Of a stretch of DNA of 64,000 bases, positions 35,396-46,500 are shown piece by piece (positions within the stretch are counted from its first letter, which is position 1; every line of letters starts with the position of its first letter). Below the pieces are notes generated by a model. The model saw only the letters and a list, made by a program, of their open reading frames with translations, did no database searches and had not been told where the DNA came from. The DNA comes from Ketobacter sp. (lineage in GTDB: Bacteria > Pseudomonadota > Gammaproteobacteria > Pseudomonadales > Ketobacteraceae). The DNA lies in assembly GCF_003671495.1 (NCBI RefSeq), contig NZ_RCHN01000006.1, positions 222,794-286,793 of the forward strand. The letters are read 5' to 3'. The position numbers and the translations under genes were made by a program.

Positions 35396-37235
35396 AGAAA
35401 GCTGCGTTAGTGTTTTCTAAAGTTGGAACCAGAAGAGTTCGGTCGAGATACCGATTTCCACGCTCGCAGGATGTTTCTGCAACAAAGGAACACGCATGGC
35501 AAGCGGCAGCGTGTAGTGATTGGTCCTTTCCAGGATGGTGTTCGGAGCACAAGGGGTCTGATGAGCATATCCTGGCTCGGTTTAGAGCTTGGTTCAGCAG
35601 ACGACCCAGGTTTTCCGGTTTGCCCAGGTCTACCAGACCACCCAAAGTACCGTCAGAGTCTGCCGCAGCGGTGTATATTAGAACTCCGGCTTGTGGATCG
35701 CTACTGCTCGTATCCGCATAAATGCGCTCCCGAATACTTGCTGCGTTATACCCACACTCCAATGCCAATTCACGAATCAGAAGATGAGCCAACGTATGGA
35801 GCATTGCGTACCTGACACCAGGAAACTCTTCGTCCGGCTCCAATCTTCGAGCATTACGCCATCCCCTGTGCCCCTCGAAAAGCTTGGCTTCGATTTCTTT
35901 TACGGATTGTAGAGCTTCCCACTTAACTAAAGATTCCTCGTCAAAGCGAATAAAGATTCCTTCACCATGAACTTGGCTCGCAGGCACCCAGTCTGGGGGC
36001 GTGCGACTCAGATTCGCCATTCCCGGGCCACCGACGGCCCCAGCCCCACCTTCCTGCGCTTCTACCCGAGTGAAACCAATCAGTGCATTTACTTCACGAA
36101 GTCTCTCCAGCTGTAGCACGCTCGTGATCTGAACTTCAAATCCCTGGGGTATTTCGACTCGCCGACTTAAAAAGTGAGGCCAGTCAGTGGGGGGATTCGG
36201 GTGGGTCAGAACTTCCCATTCCGGGCCTTTGATATCAGACTCCGAAACCACGTCTGTTGCGGCACCAGACCGATAGGCCTCAATTGCTTCCCAAATAGAC
36301 TTTGGATCATGTTTATCGATACCCGGCAAGGCACCCGTCTTTTTAAGAGTTTTGACTGTAATAGCGACTTCAGCTTCGGACGCTAGGTCTTCAAAATAGT
36401 CCCACCCGTCCTGGACCATTTGAGAGATTGGGTTTCGCGAGAGAGGAATGGCCAAAGCAGATAGCGTAACGGGAAACCATGAATTGGTTGCACCAAGCAA
36501 AACAGCTCGCGCTTCTTCCTGGCAGTTATCTTCAAAAACGTCTAGATGAGGGTGCCTGCCTCTACAAGCTGGAAGATTCTCTCTTCCAGCCTGGCCAAAC
36601 GCATGGGCCATATTTCTAGACGCACCACACGCATCACATTTCACCCAGAGGTTTTCGGTTTGCAAGGATGCACCACTCTCGAAGAAGCGCAGTGTCCCTT
36701 TACAATCTGAAGGGCCATTATGAACGAAGTAATGCCATGGAAAGTCATCCAAATGTCCATTTCGGCAAGCCAAAAGGAAACGAGCTGGGACGGCATCGGC
36801 ATCCTTCGCCGGTTGATCTCCTTTTGAACCTTTACAGGCCTTGTGAACGAATCGAGTTTGCTCAGGTCGATAACGGTTTTCCTTTATTTCGAAGAGACCG
36901 ACATCGTATTCCGACAGTAATCCACATTTCACACAACGTAACCACCTCGGGAACGGCCGTACTGGCACACCTATATGGGCTTCAGCCGACCACACATCGA
37001 CTTGTTCACTTTTATGAAACGGAGGCATCCGCAGCGTATCGACTTGTGGGCCTAATACTCTTCTAACCGCAGCCAATAGCCTTGCCTCTTCGATAGGCGG
37101 GCATCGATCTTTCTCCCACTGATTGATTCCCATCGTCACTACCGAAAGGTTGGGTAAATCAACCAATGCACCTGGACCATAGGTCCAGAGGAGTTGGCTC
37201 GGTCTTACTTCTCCAACTGGAGATTTCTCATTCAT
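35385..37235 (-). CDS. drmB: DISARM protein DrmB (DUF1998)
   Basis: 616 aa. The N-terminal start VGEVRPSQLLWTYGPGALVDLPNLSVV is the typical DrmB opening. Several Cys pairs (WLRCVKCGLL, CDACGAS) suggest zinc binding. The C-terminal region about 460-590 (LHTLAHLLIRELALECGYN, GGLVDLGKPENLGRLL, ACHACSFVAETSCERGNRYLDR) is the DUF1998 domain. DrmB partners with the DrmA helicase to form the DNA-loading core of DISARM. It lies between the NERD helicase and drmC, gaps of 9 bp and an 11-bp overlap. Confidence 0.93.
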   Translation of the reverse strand: MNEKSPVGEVRPSQLLWTYGPGALVDLPNLSVVTMGINQWEKDRCPPIEEARLLAAVRRVLGPQVDTLRMPPFHKSEQVDVWSAEAHIGVPVRPFPRWLRCVKCGLLSEYDVGLFEIKENRYRPEQTRFVHKACKGSKGDQPAKDADAVPARFLLACRNGHLDDFPWHYFVHNGPSDCKGTLRFFESGASLQTENLWVKCDACGASRNMAHAFGQAGRENLPACRGRHPHLDVFEDNCQEEARAVLLGATNSWFPVTLSALAIPLSRNPISQMVQDGWDYFEDLASEAEVAITVKTLKKTGALPGIDKHDPKSIWEAIEAYRSGAATDVVSESDIKGPEWEVLTHPNPPTDWPHFLSRRVEIPQGFEVQITSVLQLERLREVNALIGFTRVEAQEGGAGAVGGPGMANLSRTPPDWVPASQVHGEGIFIRFDEESLVKWEALQSVKEIEAKLFEGHRGWRNARRLEPDEEFPGVRYAMLHTLAHLLIRELALECGYNAASIRERIYADTSSSDPQAGVLIYTAAADSDGTLGGLVDLGKPENLGRLLNQALNRARICSSDPLCSEHHPGKDQSLHAAACHACSFVAETSCERGNRYLDRTLLVPTLENTNAAFFGD

Positions 37236-37244
37236 ATTCAGATC

Positions 37245-38933
37245 TCAAACAATAAGGTCTTCTATCTTTCTATCGGAAACAATCTTGAGTATGTGCTTCG
37301 CTCTCGAACAGGCGACATACAAGTCGGAATTTCCAAAGTGCTCGACAGAGCCGGGCTCGACGATATCCACGAGTATAACGATATCGGCTTCCAAACCTTT
37401 GAAGGAGCGAATCGTAGAAAACAAAATTCCTTCGCCATGTCGCCACTCGGAAGTATCGAAAGTCAGTTTTTGCTCTCCAATCTTGCTTAATCCGTTCAAG
37501 CAAGAATTTTTGAACCGATTAGGAGAAAGGATCACAACCTGGGAGCAAGAAATCTTGTCTACAGCGATCCACTGTTTGACCATGGAATCAATAGCGGGAG
37601 GAATCTTGTGTTTTTTCTCGGTGATGAACTCCGTAGACACACCTTCCGGGGCCAATGGATGTGTCGCTATTTCCCTTTTTAGAATCTTCGAACAGGTTCC
37701 CGATATGGCTTTAGTGTTTCGGCAGTTGGTTGGCAAGCGAAATGGTTCGCCCATTGCCGGCACGAAGACTTTTCCATCGTTATAGAGATTCTGTGCGGGA
37801 TCATAGAAGACATACAGAAAACCATTCTCTTTGGCTTCATTCAATTGCTCCAGAGGCTCCCACCAATCCGGATAGAAATCTTGAGCCTCATCCACGACGA
37901 CTGCATCGTATTGCTCCTGAATGAATTCGAGGGCATCCAATAGTAAATATGCCGCTTCCTCTTTCCAGAAATGCTCACTATTTCGTTCAGGAGGGTTGAA
38001 GCCAATGCCCGCTCTTCTACATAACTGTGCACACAGCGCATGGAAGTGATGTACATGAACCAAATCGTCTAACTCACCAGGTAGCTCTTGCTTCAGCCAG
38101 TTCGCCAGTTCCTTGTTGAAACAGACGAAAAGTGTTTTCATGCCTTTTTCAGCAAAGGTTTCTGCTTGGCGTTTGGCAAGCATCGTTTTTCCCGATCCCG
38201 CAACGCCTTCGATTGCTACCCGCTTATTGTCTCCCAAAAATGCAAGCAACCTGATCTGCTCGTCAGTGAGTCGGATCAATCTTTCCTCTTGCTCTTCAAT
38301 GGTTCGGAAAAGAACTGGCAGAATATTGAACGCTGGCAAAATAGCTCGTTGGACTTTGCCGAGCTCTTCTTTAGAAAAGGCGTAGGGTGTGGCTGTTCTG
38401 GCCCACTGCCGAAGGGCACGAGCCACCTTGTCCGCGATGCTGCTCAAATCATTGGAAGAGAGTGTAATGGCAGCATCTGCGCCTGGTGGGAGCGCACCGC
38501 TATAAATACAATCTGGAAAGATAACGGCATAGCCGTGAGAAAAAGGAGGAGAATTTCCTCCGTATACTCGATTGCTGACCAAACCCACTATCTGATGCGA
38601 GTTTCGTCTGGCCTGTTCGAAAGGGTCCTTTATAGGCTTGGAAAAACTCCCAATCTCACGAAACCAACCTCTGTTATCAGCATCGTATTTGATGGTTCCT
38701 CCTTTTACCTCGACAACCAAAATACCCATCTCTGGCCATACGATCAAAAAATCTGCTTCGCCTTCGATCAGAGTAACTTTTCCTGTTCGATCATTTCTGT
38801 CAGGTCGCAGCCAAGGGTAACTGTGCAAAACGAGCACATTGTTTGGCAACTGATCGACGAGCGCTCGCGCTACATCTCGTTCCGGTTTTAAATCGATTTC
38901 ATCAACATCGATATTGGGTATCAATCTGGCCAT
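37245..38933 (-). CDS. NERD-domain UvrD-like helicase inserted in the DISARM operon
   Basis: 562 aa. The N-terminal NERD nuclease-like domain (about 15-130) includes GEADFLIVWPEMGILVVEVKGG, with the Asp and E-x-K expected of the fold. A superfamily-1 helicase follows: Walker A GVAGSGKTMLAKRQ (about 246), DEAQDFYPDWW (about 348), LPTNCRNT and C-terminal SFKGLEADIVILV and ACSRAKH. It stands 9 bp after drmA and 9 bp before drmB in the same direction, so it is cotranscribed. It is not one of the five named class-1 DISARM proteins; an accessory nuclease-helicase is the likely role. Confidence 0.85.
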   Translation of the reverse strand: MARLIPNIDVDEIDLKPERDVARALVDQLPNNVLVLHSYPWLRPDRNDRTGKVTLIEGEADFLIVWPEMGILVVEVKGGTIKYDADNRGWFREIGSFSKPIKDPFEQARRNSHQIVGLVSNRVYGGNSPPFSHGYAVIFPDCIYSGALPPGADAAITLSSNDLSSIADKVARALRQWARTATPYAFSKEELGKVQRAILPAFNILPVLFRTIEEQEERLIRLTDEQIRLLAFLGDNKRVAIEGVAGSGKTMLAKRQAETFAEKGMKTLFVCFNKELANWLKQELPGELDDLVHVHHFHALCAQLCRRAGIGFNPPERNSEHFWKEEAAYLLLDALEFIQEQYDAVVVDEAQDFYPDWWEPLEQLNEAKENGFLYVFYDPAQNLYNDGKVFVPAMGEPFRLPTNCRNTKAISGTCSKILKREIATHPLAPEGVSTEFITEKKHKIPPAIDSMVKQWIAVDKISCSQVVILSPNRFKNSCLNGLSKIGEQKLTFDTSEWRHGEGILFSTIRSFKGLEADIVILVDIVEPGSVEHFGNSDLYVACSRAKHILKIVSDRKIEDLIV

Positions 38934-38942
38934 CTGAACCGC

Positions 38943-41900
38943 CTAATCCTTTATTTCTTCAGCATGGAGTGTGATTGAGGCCCAATCACCGTCCGGCAAA
39001 TCGAATGAAACGTTGGCTTCCGGGTAACGTAGTTTCACACGAGTGGTTATGTTTCCATTTTCATCTTGTAATTCACTCCAACTCAATGTTCCCGCAAGTG
39101 TACCCTTCGGAAACTGTCCCTGTTGTACATCCGAAACGGACATCACCACGAACGTATTCTTTTCCGGCTTTTGATCTTTCGACTTGGCGATGGTCAGCTG
39201 CTTGGATTGTCCATCGACTTCGATTTCGACGACCGTTTCAGATTCATATTTGCCTTTTGCGATATCGGCCACCGAAACGAGTAACCCGGGAGCAGATGTC
39301 GGAGAATTGGTTCTTCTTCTAGAACTTCTCCCTGATCCTGCTGAATTTGCATCATCGTCGTCAGGGATAACGACCCTGGGAGTCCAATTTGGGCTGTCCG
39401 TAAACTTCCTTGCATTCATGACGAGACGGACACCGGGTTCCACCTCCCGCATGGACATCGGCACGGTGAAATCATCCCACGCTTGAACACCGGGCGCCTT
39501 GATGAGGGCGACCATGGTGTCCTTATTGGGTCCTTTCTTTTCATAACCCAGCAAGCGTCCGCCTTTTCTTACTTGTTTTGCCCATTCGTCTATACGCGCT
39601 TTCAATTCCAATTTTGCCAAGGCTTCGATATCCGAACGATCCGTGACGCTCCATGCTCGCTTGGTCAGAATATCCATGGCCGTCTTCGCCTCTGGCTTCT
39701 CCACCTTGTCCATCGACATAGCACCCGTATTCGGGTTGAACGGTTCGTTTTCCAAACGCATGAGGCTCAACATCGTACCGGTGAGCCCACGGTCGATTGC
39801 CCGCGGCGAGAAGGGTGTAACCGATTGTGCTTCTACGTGTTTGTAGAAGGTTGCGTGGTAATGTTCGAAAGTTTCGTAATGCGATAGGTCTCGGGGACGA
39901 GCCCAAGTAAGAACCGTGCACACCAAACCAGGGAATTGTCGACCGACGCGGCTAGTGGCCTGGATATATTCAGCCGTACCTTTGGGCTGCCCATTGACGG
40001 CCATCAGCCCCAATCGATTTACGTCGACACCCACCGACAACATATTCGTAGCCAGCACCACATCAATGGCTCGAATGTCGCCTTCTTGCCAGTCGGTCAC
40101 GTATTTCCCTGTAGGAGCATCAAATCTAGCTTTAAAAGGCACTTCCAGCTGATCAAGATTCTTAGGGATATCACGATTGGAGATTCGTGAGGTCAGCTCT
40201 TTGATATTCTGAACACTACGTTGAGCCAGCCCGGGGCGGTCGACCAAGCTCATCTGTACGCGGTAGGAACGGGTCTGCACGTCATCCTCCGCTAATCGTT
40301 TCATTCCGCCCAGCTCTCGGAGTGAGTTGAAGTAACCCACGGTCGTCATGTAAGGATCGGCTGCCGGTCCGAAACGGTCGAACAATCCCTGCGATGCGGT
40401 CAGGAATGCGGTATAGACCCGAATGAGCATGGCGGGGCGCGAACTACCCGGCGAACAGACACCAAGGTATCGTCGCCCAGGATGTTCTTGAATTGGACGT
40501 TGGACGGAGAAAAAGTTGTCCTCTACATCCAAACCGTGGGGTGGAAAGACGGAAACCTTGCGCATGAAGACGCCATTGACCTGTTCTGCCGCTTTGCGCA
40601 CCGTTGCAGTTGAGGCGATGATTTTTGGTTTGACCGGCTTGCCATCCAACTCCCAGGATGAAAGCTCATCCACAGCCGTCTCATACAAACCAACCATGGT
40701 ACCCAAGGGCCCACTGATGAGATGGAATTCGTCCTGAATAATCAAATCGGGTGGGCGGATAGGCATGATCTGCCGCACCTTGGTCGGAGCTAACCCTTTC
40801 AACGCACGATGGTTACCTTCGCACTCTGCACCGGGCCACAATAGACCATGACGTGGGCATTCCTTATTGGCTCGACCAAATAGCGTTCTTACCTGGCCGC
40901 GCCAGGCCATCATCGCGAATTTGTCGACCGTCGCGATCATCATCGTTGGTGGGCGATGGTAGATTTCCTCGTCGACTACTTTCACCGGGATGCCAGGGTG
41001 TGGCAAATTTGAAGTCTTGCCGCGCGAGAACTCGCAGTGGCTCTTTTTATCGCCACAATAGATGATGGTTTGCCCCACCAGTTTGTTTACTTCGATATCT
41101 CGACCGGGCGCAACCTCACCTCCGCACCAAGGGCAACTGGTAAGTTGAGCAGGCGAAGTACTGCCAGCATCCCACTTGTCCGGGTCACGGATATCTTGAA
41201 TGGCCCGATGGCTATCGTCAGTCGTGCCTGGAGTAACCTTGTTACCCACCCACAGTCCGATGGTAAACGGTTCCTTACCCAGGGACTCGTCACCTTTGGC
41301 TAGCGCCTCCCGTCTTAAAACTTCCATTGCGCAAATCAGTGTCGTGGCACGCTGGAACTGCTGCAACGTCAGCAACCTCAGCGTATAGCGCATGATCACG
41401 GACAGCCCGCGAGAGCTATCGTATCCACCCAAGTTTCCCTGCAACCTCCGTATGAACATGGTAAATGCGGCAACGCCTAGATACGCTTCGGTCTTACCAC
41501 CACCGGTGGGGAACCACAGCAAATCGGCGTAGGCTTCTATAGGTTTAGTGCGATCCTTGTGATTCGGATCGGCCAACGAGGGAATCGACAACAGCATGAA
41601 AGCCAGCTGAAAAGGTCGCCAAGAACGATTCTTTCGTTCTTGAAATTCCGACAACGTCTTGGATTGATTTCTGCGTTGAGAGAGTGCGTACAAGCTACGA
41701 ATACGTTGATTCGCCATCGCCAGGTTTGCCGTACGGAAGGCTCTCAACGCGTTGTCATTTTCCGCGAGCACCTGAACGCCTTCAACCAAACGCTGGTGAA
41801 TATCGGTACATTTATTCAGTGCTTCTTTGGCTTCCTGATCATGACCGGCGACATCCTTCCCGATACGATCACGCTGCTCATCAATCCAAGCGTGATAATC

Positions 41901-43508
41901 GTCTGTTAATATCGACAAGGCTGAAACAAGTTCCTCTTTCGGCAGCTCGGCCAATACTTCCATGTCCAAGTAGCCTTTCTTGACCATTTCGCACATAGCC
42001 AAGCGATCAGGACTATGGCTGTTGTTTTCTGGCCAATACTCGTTCCTGCTACCGGGAATATCGGTAATCGGCACCTCGTATTGCGGCATGATGGTAGTGC
42101 GAACCTCGGTCGCATATTCGACAGTTTTTGTATCGCGCACCGCGTGTACGGCCACACCGTGCCCAACCGCAAACTCCACCTTTTTACGGTAGACCATTTC
42201 TAGGGCTTTACGCTCATGGTCATCAGAATCATCGAGTGCCAAAGGCCTGCGACGGAAGATTGCCTTGCCTGTCGAATCTTCGGCAGCACGAATTCGTATC
42301 TCGGGCTGGAACAACCATTTAGTGTCTTTGTTTGCCTCCTTCTCTTCCACCTCTTGAGAATTAACGAGAAAGAGCGTAATCAAACGATCGCCATCGGCGT
42401 TTTTAGCCCTGATGCTTCCTTGAATTCGAACTTCAGGATGCTCCTTGTCGGGAGCTTGGTGGGGGACGACCCCTTCCTTCATCGGCAAAGTAATACGGCC
42501 ACCACAGGGGAGACGTTTCCAAACCTTGGGTTTCACCTCGGCTTCGAATGAGAATAGCTCATCACCCGCCGCATTTTTCGTGCCCAGTGATACACTGTTG
42601 ACCCGTTCTAGTCCTTTCTTTTCCTGATACGCTTCGATTTCCTGCTTGGTCATCTTGCGTTTTATGGGCTTGGTATACTCATGGTCATAGAGCCGCTCAT
42701 AGCGACCCCATAGGGCCTCCACTTCAATGGCCTCGACATCCCCGCTTACACAGAACGTGATGCCCATGCTGGAAGGAATCAAAGACTGATTACTGGCAGC
42801 ATCGATCTCATCTGCACTATCAGACTCAGCCTCGACCTTGCCCGTAGTGGAGTTGAATTCTGCTCCCGGTTCATGGCTCAATCGATTTGGCGCGTTCTTA
42901 TCATGAGTATCAATGGACTCATCTGGTTCTTCGCCTTCCTCATTGGCAAGAGGGCCTTCTAACCCTTCAATCGAGCCGTCTTTCCTGCTGTCGCGGGGGG
43001 CCAGCTTTCCTACCAAATAGCGGTCACGAACGCTCATATCGACGATTTCTTCGTAGGGTCCGTTAGCTGGTCCCAAAAGGTCGTCTACTACCGCAAGTTG
43101 CAACAATTCTCTTATGTAAGCCTGATCATTGATCAATGGCACCTCGGCAATGGTCTTTGCCGAAAGTTTGGGCAGGCTCTCAAGAAAATCAGTCCACTGA
43201 ATTCTGGATATCCGGCCGCTTGGTGCAGACAATGGTGTTCCAAATAAAGATGTAGGAGCATCAAATGACAGGTATTTATCGAAATAGACGGTGGTGCTGT
43301 CGAGAGATGAACGGATTCTGTAAACCCGACCTACACCAATGGCTTCAGCAGAATCGTTTAGAGCCAAGATCCAATCGTTTTCACGAATGGCCTGATATTT
43401 CGTGACTTCACCAGGAAGAGAGAGGGAATAGAGCTTGAAAGGCAAGCCTAATGAGGTTTTTGACCTAACTGCGACCCACGCATTGTCTGTCTTCATACTA
43501 TTGTTCAT
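38943..43508 (-). CDS. drmA: DISARM helicase DrmA
   Basis: 1521 aa. Helicase domain in the middle and C-terminal part: Walker A LWFPTGGGKTEAYLG (about 670), motif II IIQDEFHLISGPLG (about 926), motif V/VI NMLSVGVDVNRLGLMAVNGQ and QATSRVGRQ (about 1160). The long N-terminal half carries an acidic low-complexity stretch (about 190-250) and no recognised enzyme motif. A Cys cluster (SCPWCGGEVAPGRD) may bind zinc. DrmA binds single-stranded DNA in the DrmAB complex. Its ATG overlaps the drmMI stop as ATGA, showing tight coupling. Confidence 0.93.
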   Translation of the reverse strand: MNNSMKTDNAWVAVRSKTSLGLPFKLYSLSLPGEVTKYQAIRENDWILALNDSAEAIGVGRVYRIRSSLDSTTVYFDKYLSFDAPTSLFGTPLSAPSGRISRIQWTDFLESLPKLSAKTIAEVPLINDQAYIRELLQLAVVDDLLGPANGPYEEIVDMSVRDRYLVGKLAPRDSRKDGSIEGLEGPLANEEGEEPDESIDTHDKNAPNRLSHEPGAEFNSTTGKVEAESDSADEIDAASNQSLIPSSMGITFCVSGDVEAIEVEALWGRYERLYDHEYTKPIKRKMTKQEIEAYQEKKGLERVNSVSLGTKNAAGDELFSFEAEVKPKVWKRLPCGGRITLPMKEGVVPHQAPDKEHPEVRIQGSIRAKNADGDRLITLFLVNSQEVEEKEANKDTKWLFQPEIRIRAAEDSTGKAIFRRRPLALDDSDDHERKALEMVYRKKVEFAVGHGVAVHAVRDTKTVEYATEVRTTIMPQYEVPITDIPGSRNEYWPENNSHSPDRLAMCEMVKKGYLDMEVLAELPKEELVSALSILTDDYHAWIDEQRDRIGKDVAGHDQEAKEALNKCTDIHQRLVEGVQVLAENDNALRAFRTANLAMANQRIRSLYALSQRRNQSKTLSEFQERKNRSWRPFQLAFMLLSIPSLADPNHKDRTKPIEAYADLLWFPTGGGKTEAYLGVAAFTMFIRRLQGNLGGYDSSRGLSVIMRYTLRLLTLQQFQRATTLICAMEVLRREALAKGDESLGKEPFTIGLWVGNKVTPGTTDDSHRAIQDIRDPDKWDAGSTSPAQLTSCPWCGGEVAPGRDIEVNKLVGQTIIYCGDKKSHCEFSRGKTSNLPHPGIPVKVVDEEIYHRPPTMMIATVDKFAMMAWRGQVRTLFGRANKECPRHGLLWPGAECEGNHRALKGLAPTKVRQIMPIRPPDLIIQDEFHLISGPLGTMVGLYETAVDELSSWELDGKPVKPKIIASTATVRKAAEQVNGVFMRKVSVFPPHGLDVEDNFFSVQRPIQEHPGRRYLGVCSPGSSRPAMLIRVYTAFLTASQGLFDRFGPAADPYMTTVGYFNSLRELGGMKRLAEDDVQTRSYRVQMSLVDRPGLAQRSVQNIKELTSRISNRDIPKNLDQLEVPFKARFDAPTGKYVTDWQEGDIRAIDVVLATNMLSVGVDVNRLGLMAVNGQPKGTAEYIQATSRVGRQFPGLVCTVLTWARPRDLSHYETFEHYHATFYKHVEAQSVTPFSPRAIDRGLTGTMLSLMRLENEPFNPNTGAMSMDKVEKPEAKTAMDILTKRAWSVTDRSDIEALAKLELKARIDEWAKQVRKGGRLLGYEKKGPNKDTMVALIKAPGVQAWDDFTVPMSMREVEPGVRLVMNARKFTDSPNWTPRVVIPDDDDANSAGSGRSSRRRTNSPTSAPGLLVSVADIAKGKYESETVVEIEVDGQSKQLTIAKSKDQKPEKNTFVVMSVSDVQQGQFPKGTLAGTLSWSELQDENGNITTRVKLRYPEANVSFDLPDGDWASITLHAEEIKD

Positions 43509-46500
43509 TCGTCTTCCTGTCCGAAGATATCCATTTGCGGTGTTGAGCCTATCTCCAACGCAGAAAACCTAGATTGTCGCTTCTCACTCCGTCTGATTGA
43601 AGCTTCATTCTCAGACCTAAACTTATTTGAAATTTCCTTTTCATGCCTTTCCTTGTTCAGCAGTGCCAAACGATTAAGCAGCTCTTCACGAGCAGATTCA
43701 CTAATCGTGAACCGGGTGTTCTTCCCTTCTGGCAGGTAGCTGACATGATGAAATCCGTGTGACAAATTGATATCGTTCCATCCATAAGCTTGCAACACAC
43801 TTTTATCCATTAATACAATATGCGAGCGCACATTTTCCACTAGGACATGAGTTTTGCTGGCATCATTTACTAGGTTATAGAGCTGTGTTGACCCAACAGA
43901 CAAGCCCTTCATTGATTCAGATCTAGCGTTGTCATAATCCTTACCGGCGCTGTGGAGTAGTGATTTTTGTTCTTTTTCATCTGGCAAAGGGAAGGTATCT
44001 AGCGAACGTGAACTAGAATAGTTAATGGTTGTTGAACCAAGTTGACCAGACATCCATCTAGCCCAAATATCGTGGATAGAAGACTGCAGAACTGCAAACA
44101 TTGAAAACGAACTATCAAAAATAATCTTTAGCTTGTGGTTATAAACAGCATTTGACGGAACAAATCGGAAGACAATATATTTTGCAACGATTGGTAATGC
44201 CAAGGCTGATTCGCTTTCTTTAAGAAAGGACCTCAAACTTGGCCTCATATCCCAATACTTCCAAAAGCAAGACTGATGTATTTGACCTTTTTGTTCGCTC
44301 CTAAAAGGTTCAACCAACTCCTCAACCCGTTGAAAACAGGCAATATAATGTCGCGCCTCGGCTTCAGTTCTATTTTCGAAATCAATAATCCAACGTTTCG
44401 GACTGATCTCCTCTAGCTCAAGGAGATCATCGCCATTATAGTAAGGGTAAATCACTTCTTCCGACTTAGGATCAGCACTCACAATGGTGGCTCTTTCAGA
44501 TTCGTTCAAAATAAATCCTTCGCCCATAATAGAATACCCTTGAGAATTTATTCCTTTCATGGACTTGAGCTTAGTCACTTTTGTGTTATCTAAAGGATCC
44601 AATCCACCAGATATATATCGAACTTCTTTTCCGTCTAATATTTGCGCAGCCTTCCATTCTAATTTGCTAATAAATATCAAACTCACCACTACATTGGCCT
44701 TTCCGGGCCACTGGAAGTCTCTGGCAGCATTAAAAATAACTCCTCCATTCGATACGACCTGATCTAGCCCTACTATTCGGTTTCCGGTATCCCTAACGGA
44801 ATTCGATGTAATCAGTCCAATTGATCCAGTCGTATTGACAACAGAAAAAGATCGCAAAATGAAAAACACGCAGATATCTGGCGATCCTTTCTTACCGTTT
44901 CTTAATATATCCAAATAATTAAAATAAGCCTTGCCAAAATGTTTTCCAATTAATCGCCCACCCATGTAAGGTGGATTTCCAACTACAGCATCGAATCCAC
45001 CCTTATTACCGCAAAAGACTTCCGGAAACTGCAAGCACAAATGAAATGGCTTTCGTCTATATTTCCCTGTCTGAATATCAGTGTTCAGCCCAATATCTGC
45101 TTGAGCCCTTAGCAAGGTACTTCCTTCAAAGTCTCCTTCGAATGTTTTGCCAGCAACAATCGAGAGCAATGCTGTATCAACCTTTCCGCCATTGGCTTTC
45201 AGTATTTCACCAACTAACGCATCTGCAACTAAATCTGGAAGCTCCAGCTTCTCACGAGCTTTTTGATCCAAATGAGCCATTATCTCTACATCATGAATAT
45301 CCAAGATCGGCCGCTTGCGTAACTCCAGACGGAGTTCTATGGCTTCCTTGACTGCCTCCTCAATTTTTTGTGCAAAGAGCTTCTTTTCGCTACCTTTGCC
45401 AACGTTCATATCCAGATAATACAGTTGCTCCAGATCAGTAATCCCAAGCAAGCTATCTCCATGGCGAAGGTTGTGATCCAGGAAGCCAAAGGGGCGACCT
45501 TTCGCCAGGGTAACCAACCAGATGGAAAGCTTCGCCAACTCGACAGCGAGTGGATTGATATCGACCCCATACAGGCAGCGCTCACTAATCAGGCGTCGCG
45601 CATTTACCGAGCGCTCTTCTGCATCGCCAGTCATTGGTTCTTGATTGGAAATGTTATCTACGACGATTCCTTCGCCCGTGATGAACTTGTTTTGGGATTC
45701 GGCCTGAGCCCAGGCCTCCAACAACCTCTCCGATAACCAGCGGCATACCTGAACCAGAAAAGCCCCTGATCCCATGGCAAGATCGCAGATTTTAAGATCC
45801 AGCAGCTCTTCCGGAGTCTTCAGTTTCCAATCCTTGCGTTCGGTACCTTCGGCGGGGCCCACATAGACGATCGGTTCCAGCGTCCCCTTGACGATGGATT
45901 CCGTCAGGGATTTAGGCGTGTAGTGGGTGCCTGTTTCCCGGCGATCGGAACCCGTTGCCACCATGAAAGCACCCTTGGGGTATATCAGCGGGTAACCCCA
46001 GGGGTCGATACGTAGAAAATGATAGTAGGGGGCCAACCTATCTCGCAGGGCTTGGTCGCCCAGGCAAACGACTAACAGCTTTTCTTTGTGGGCATCGCTA
46101 ACGACTTTGTTGAGATCATTATTGATGCGAGTCGTCGAGCTGCCCGTTCGCTCTACCAGAAGTGCTTTTACAGCCTTCTCGCCACTCAGCCGTGCATCTT
46201 CCAATTCACCCCAGGTGACCCAGGGTTTCTTTGATTTCTTGGTAGCTTCCAATTCCAGCGTGACGTCCTTGGCACGGACTACCGTTCGCTCCAACAAACC
46301 TTCATAGACGTAGCCAATTTGCTCTACATCCAGTGCCCGATAGGACAGTGTCCTCCCCTGAAATAGTTGAATAGCATCTAGCAGTAACAGAACTGTGCGG
46401 TTGTCGATTGGTAACGGTTGCGCGGGATCGTAACGCCAGTTCGAATCTTTTGTGCGCCCTTCAAGAAAGGGGAATCGATCGGGGTCGAACAGAGAGCCCC

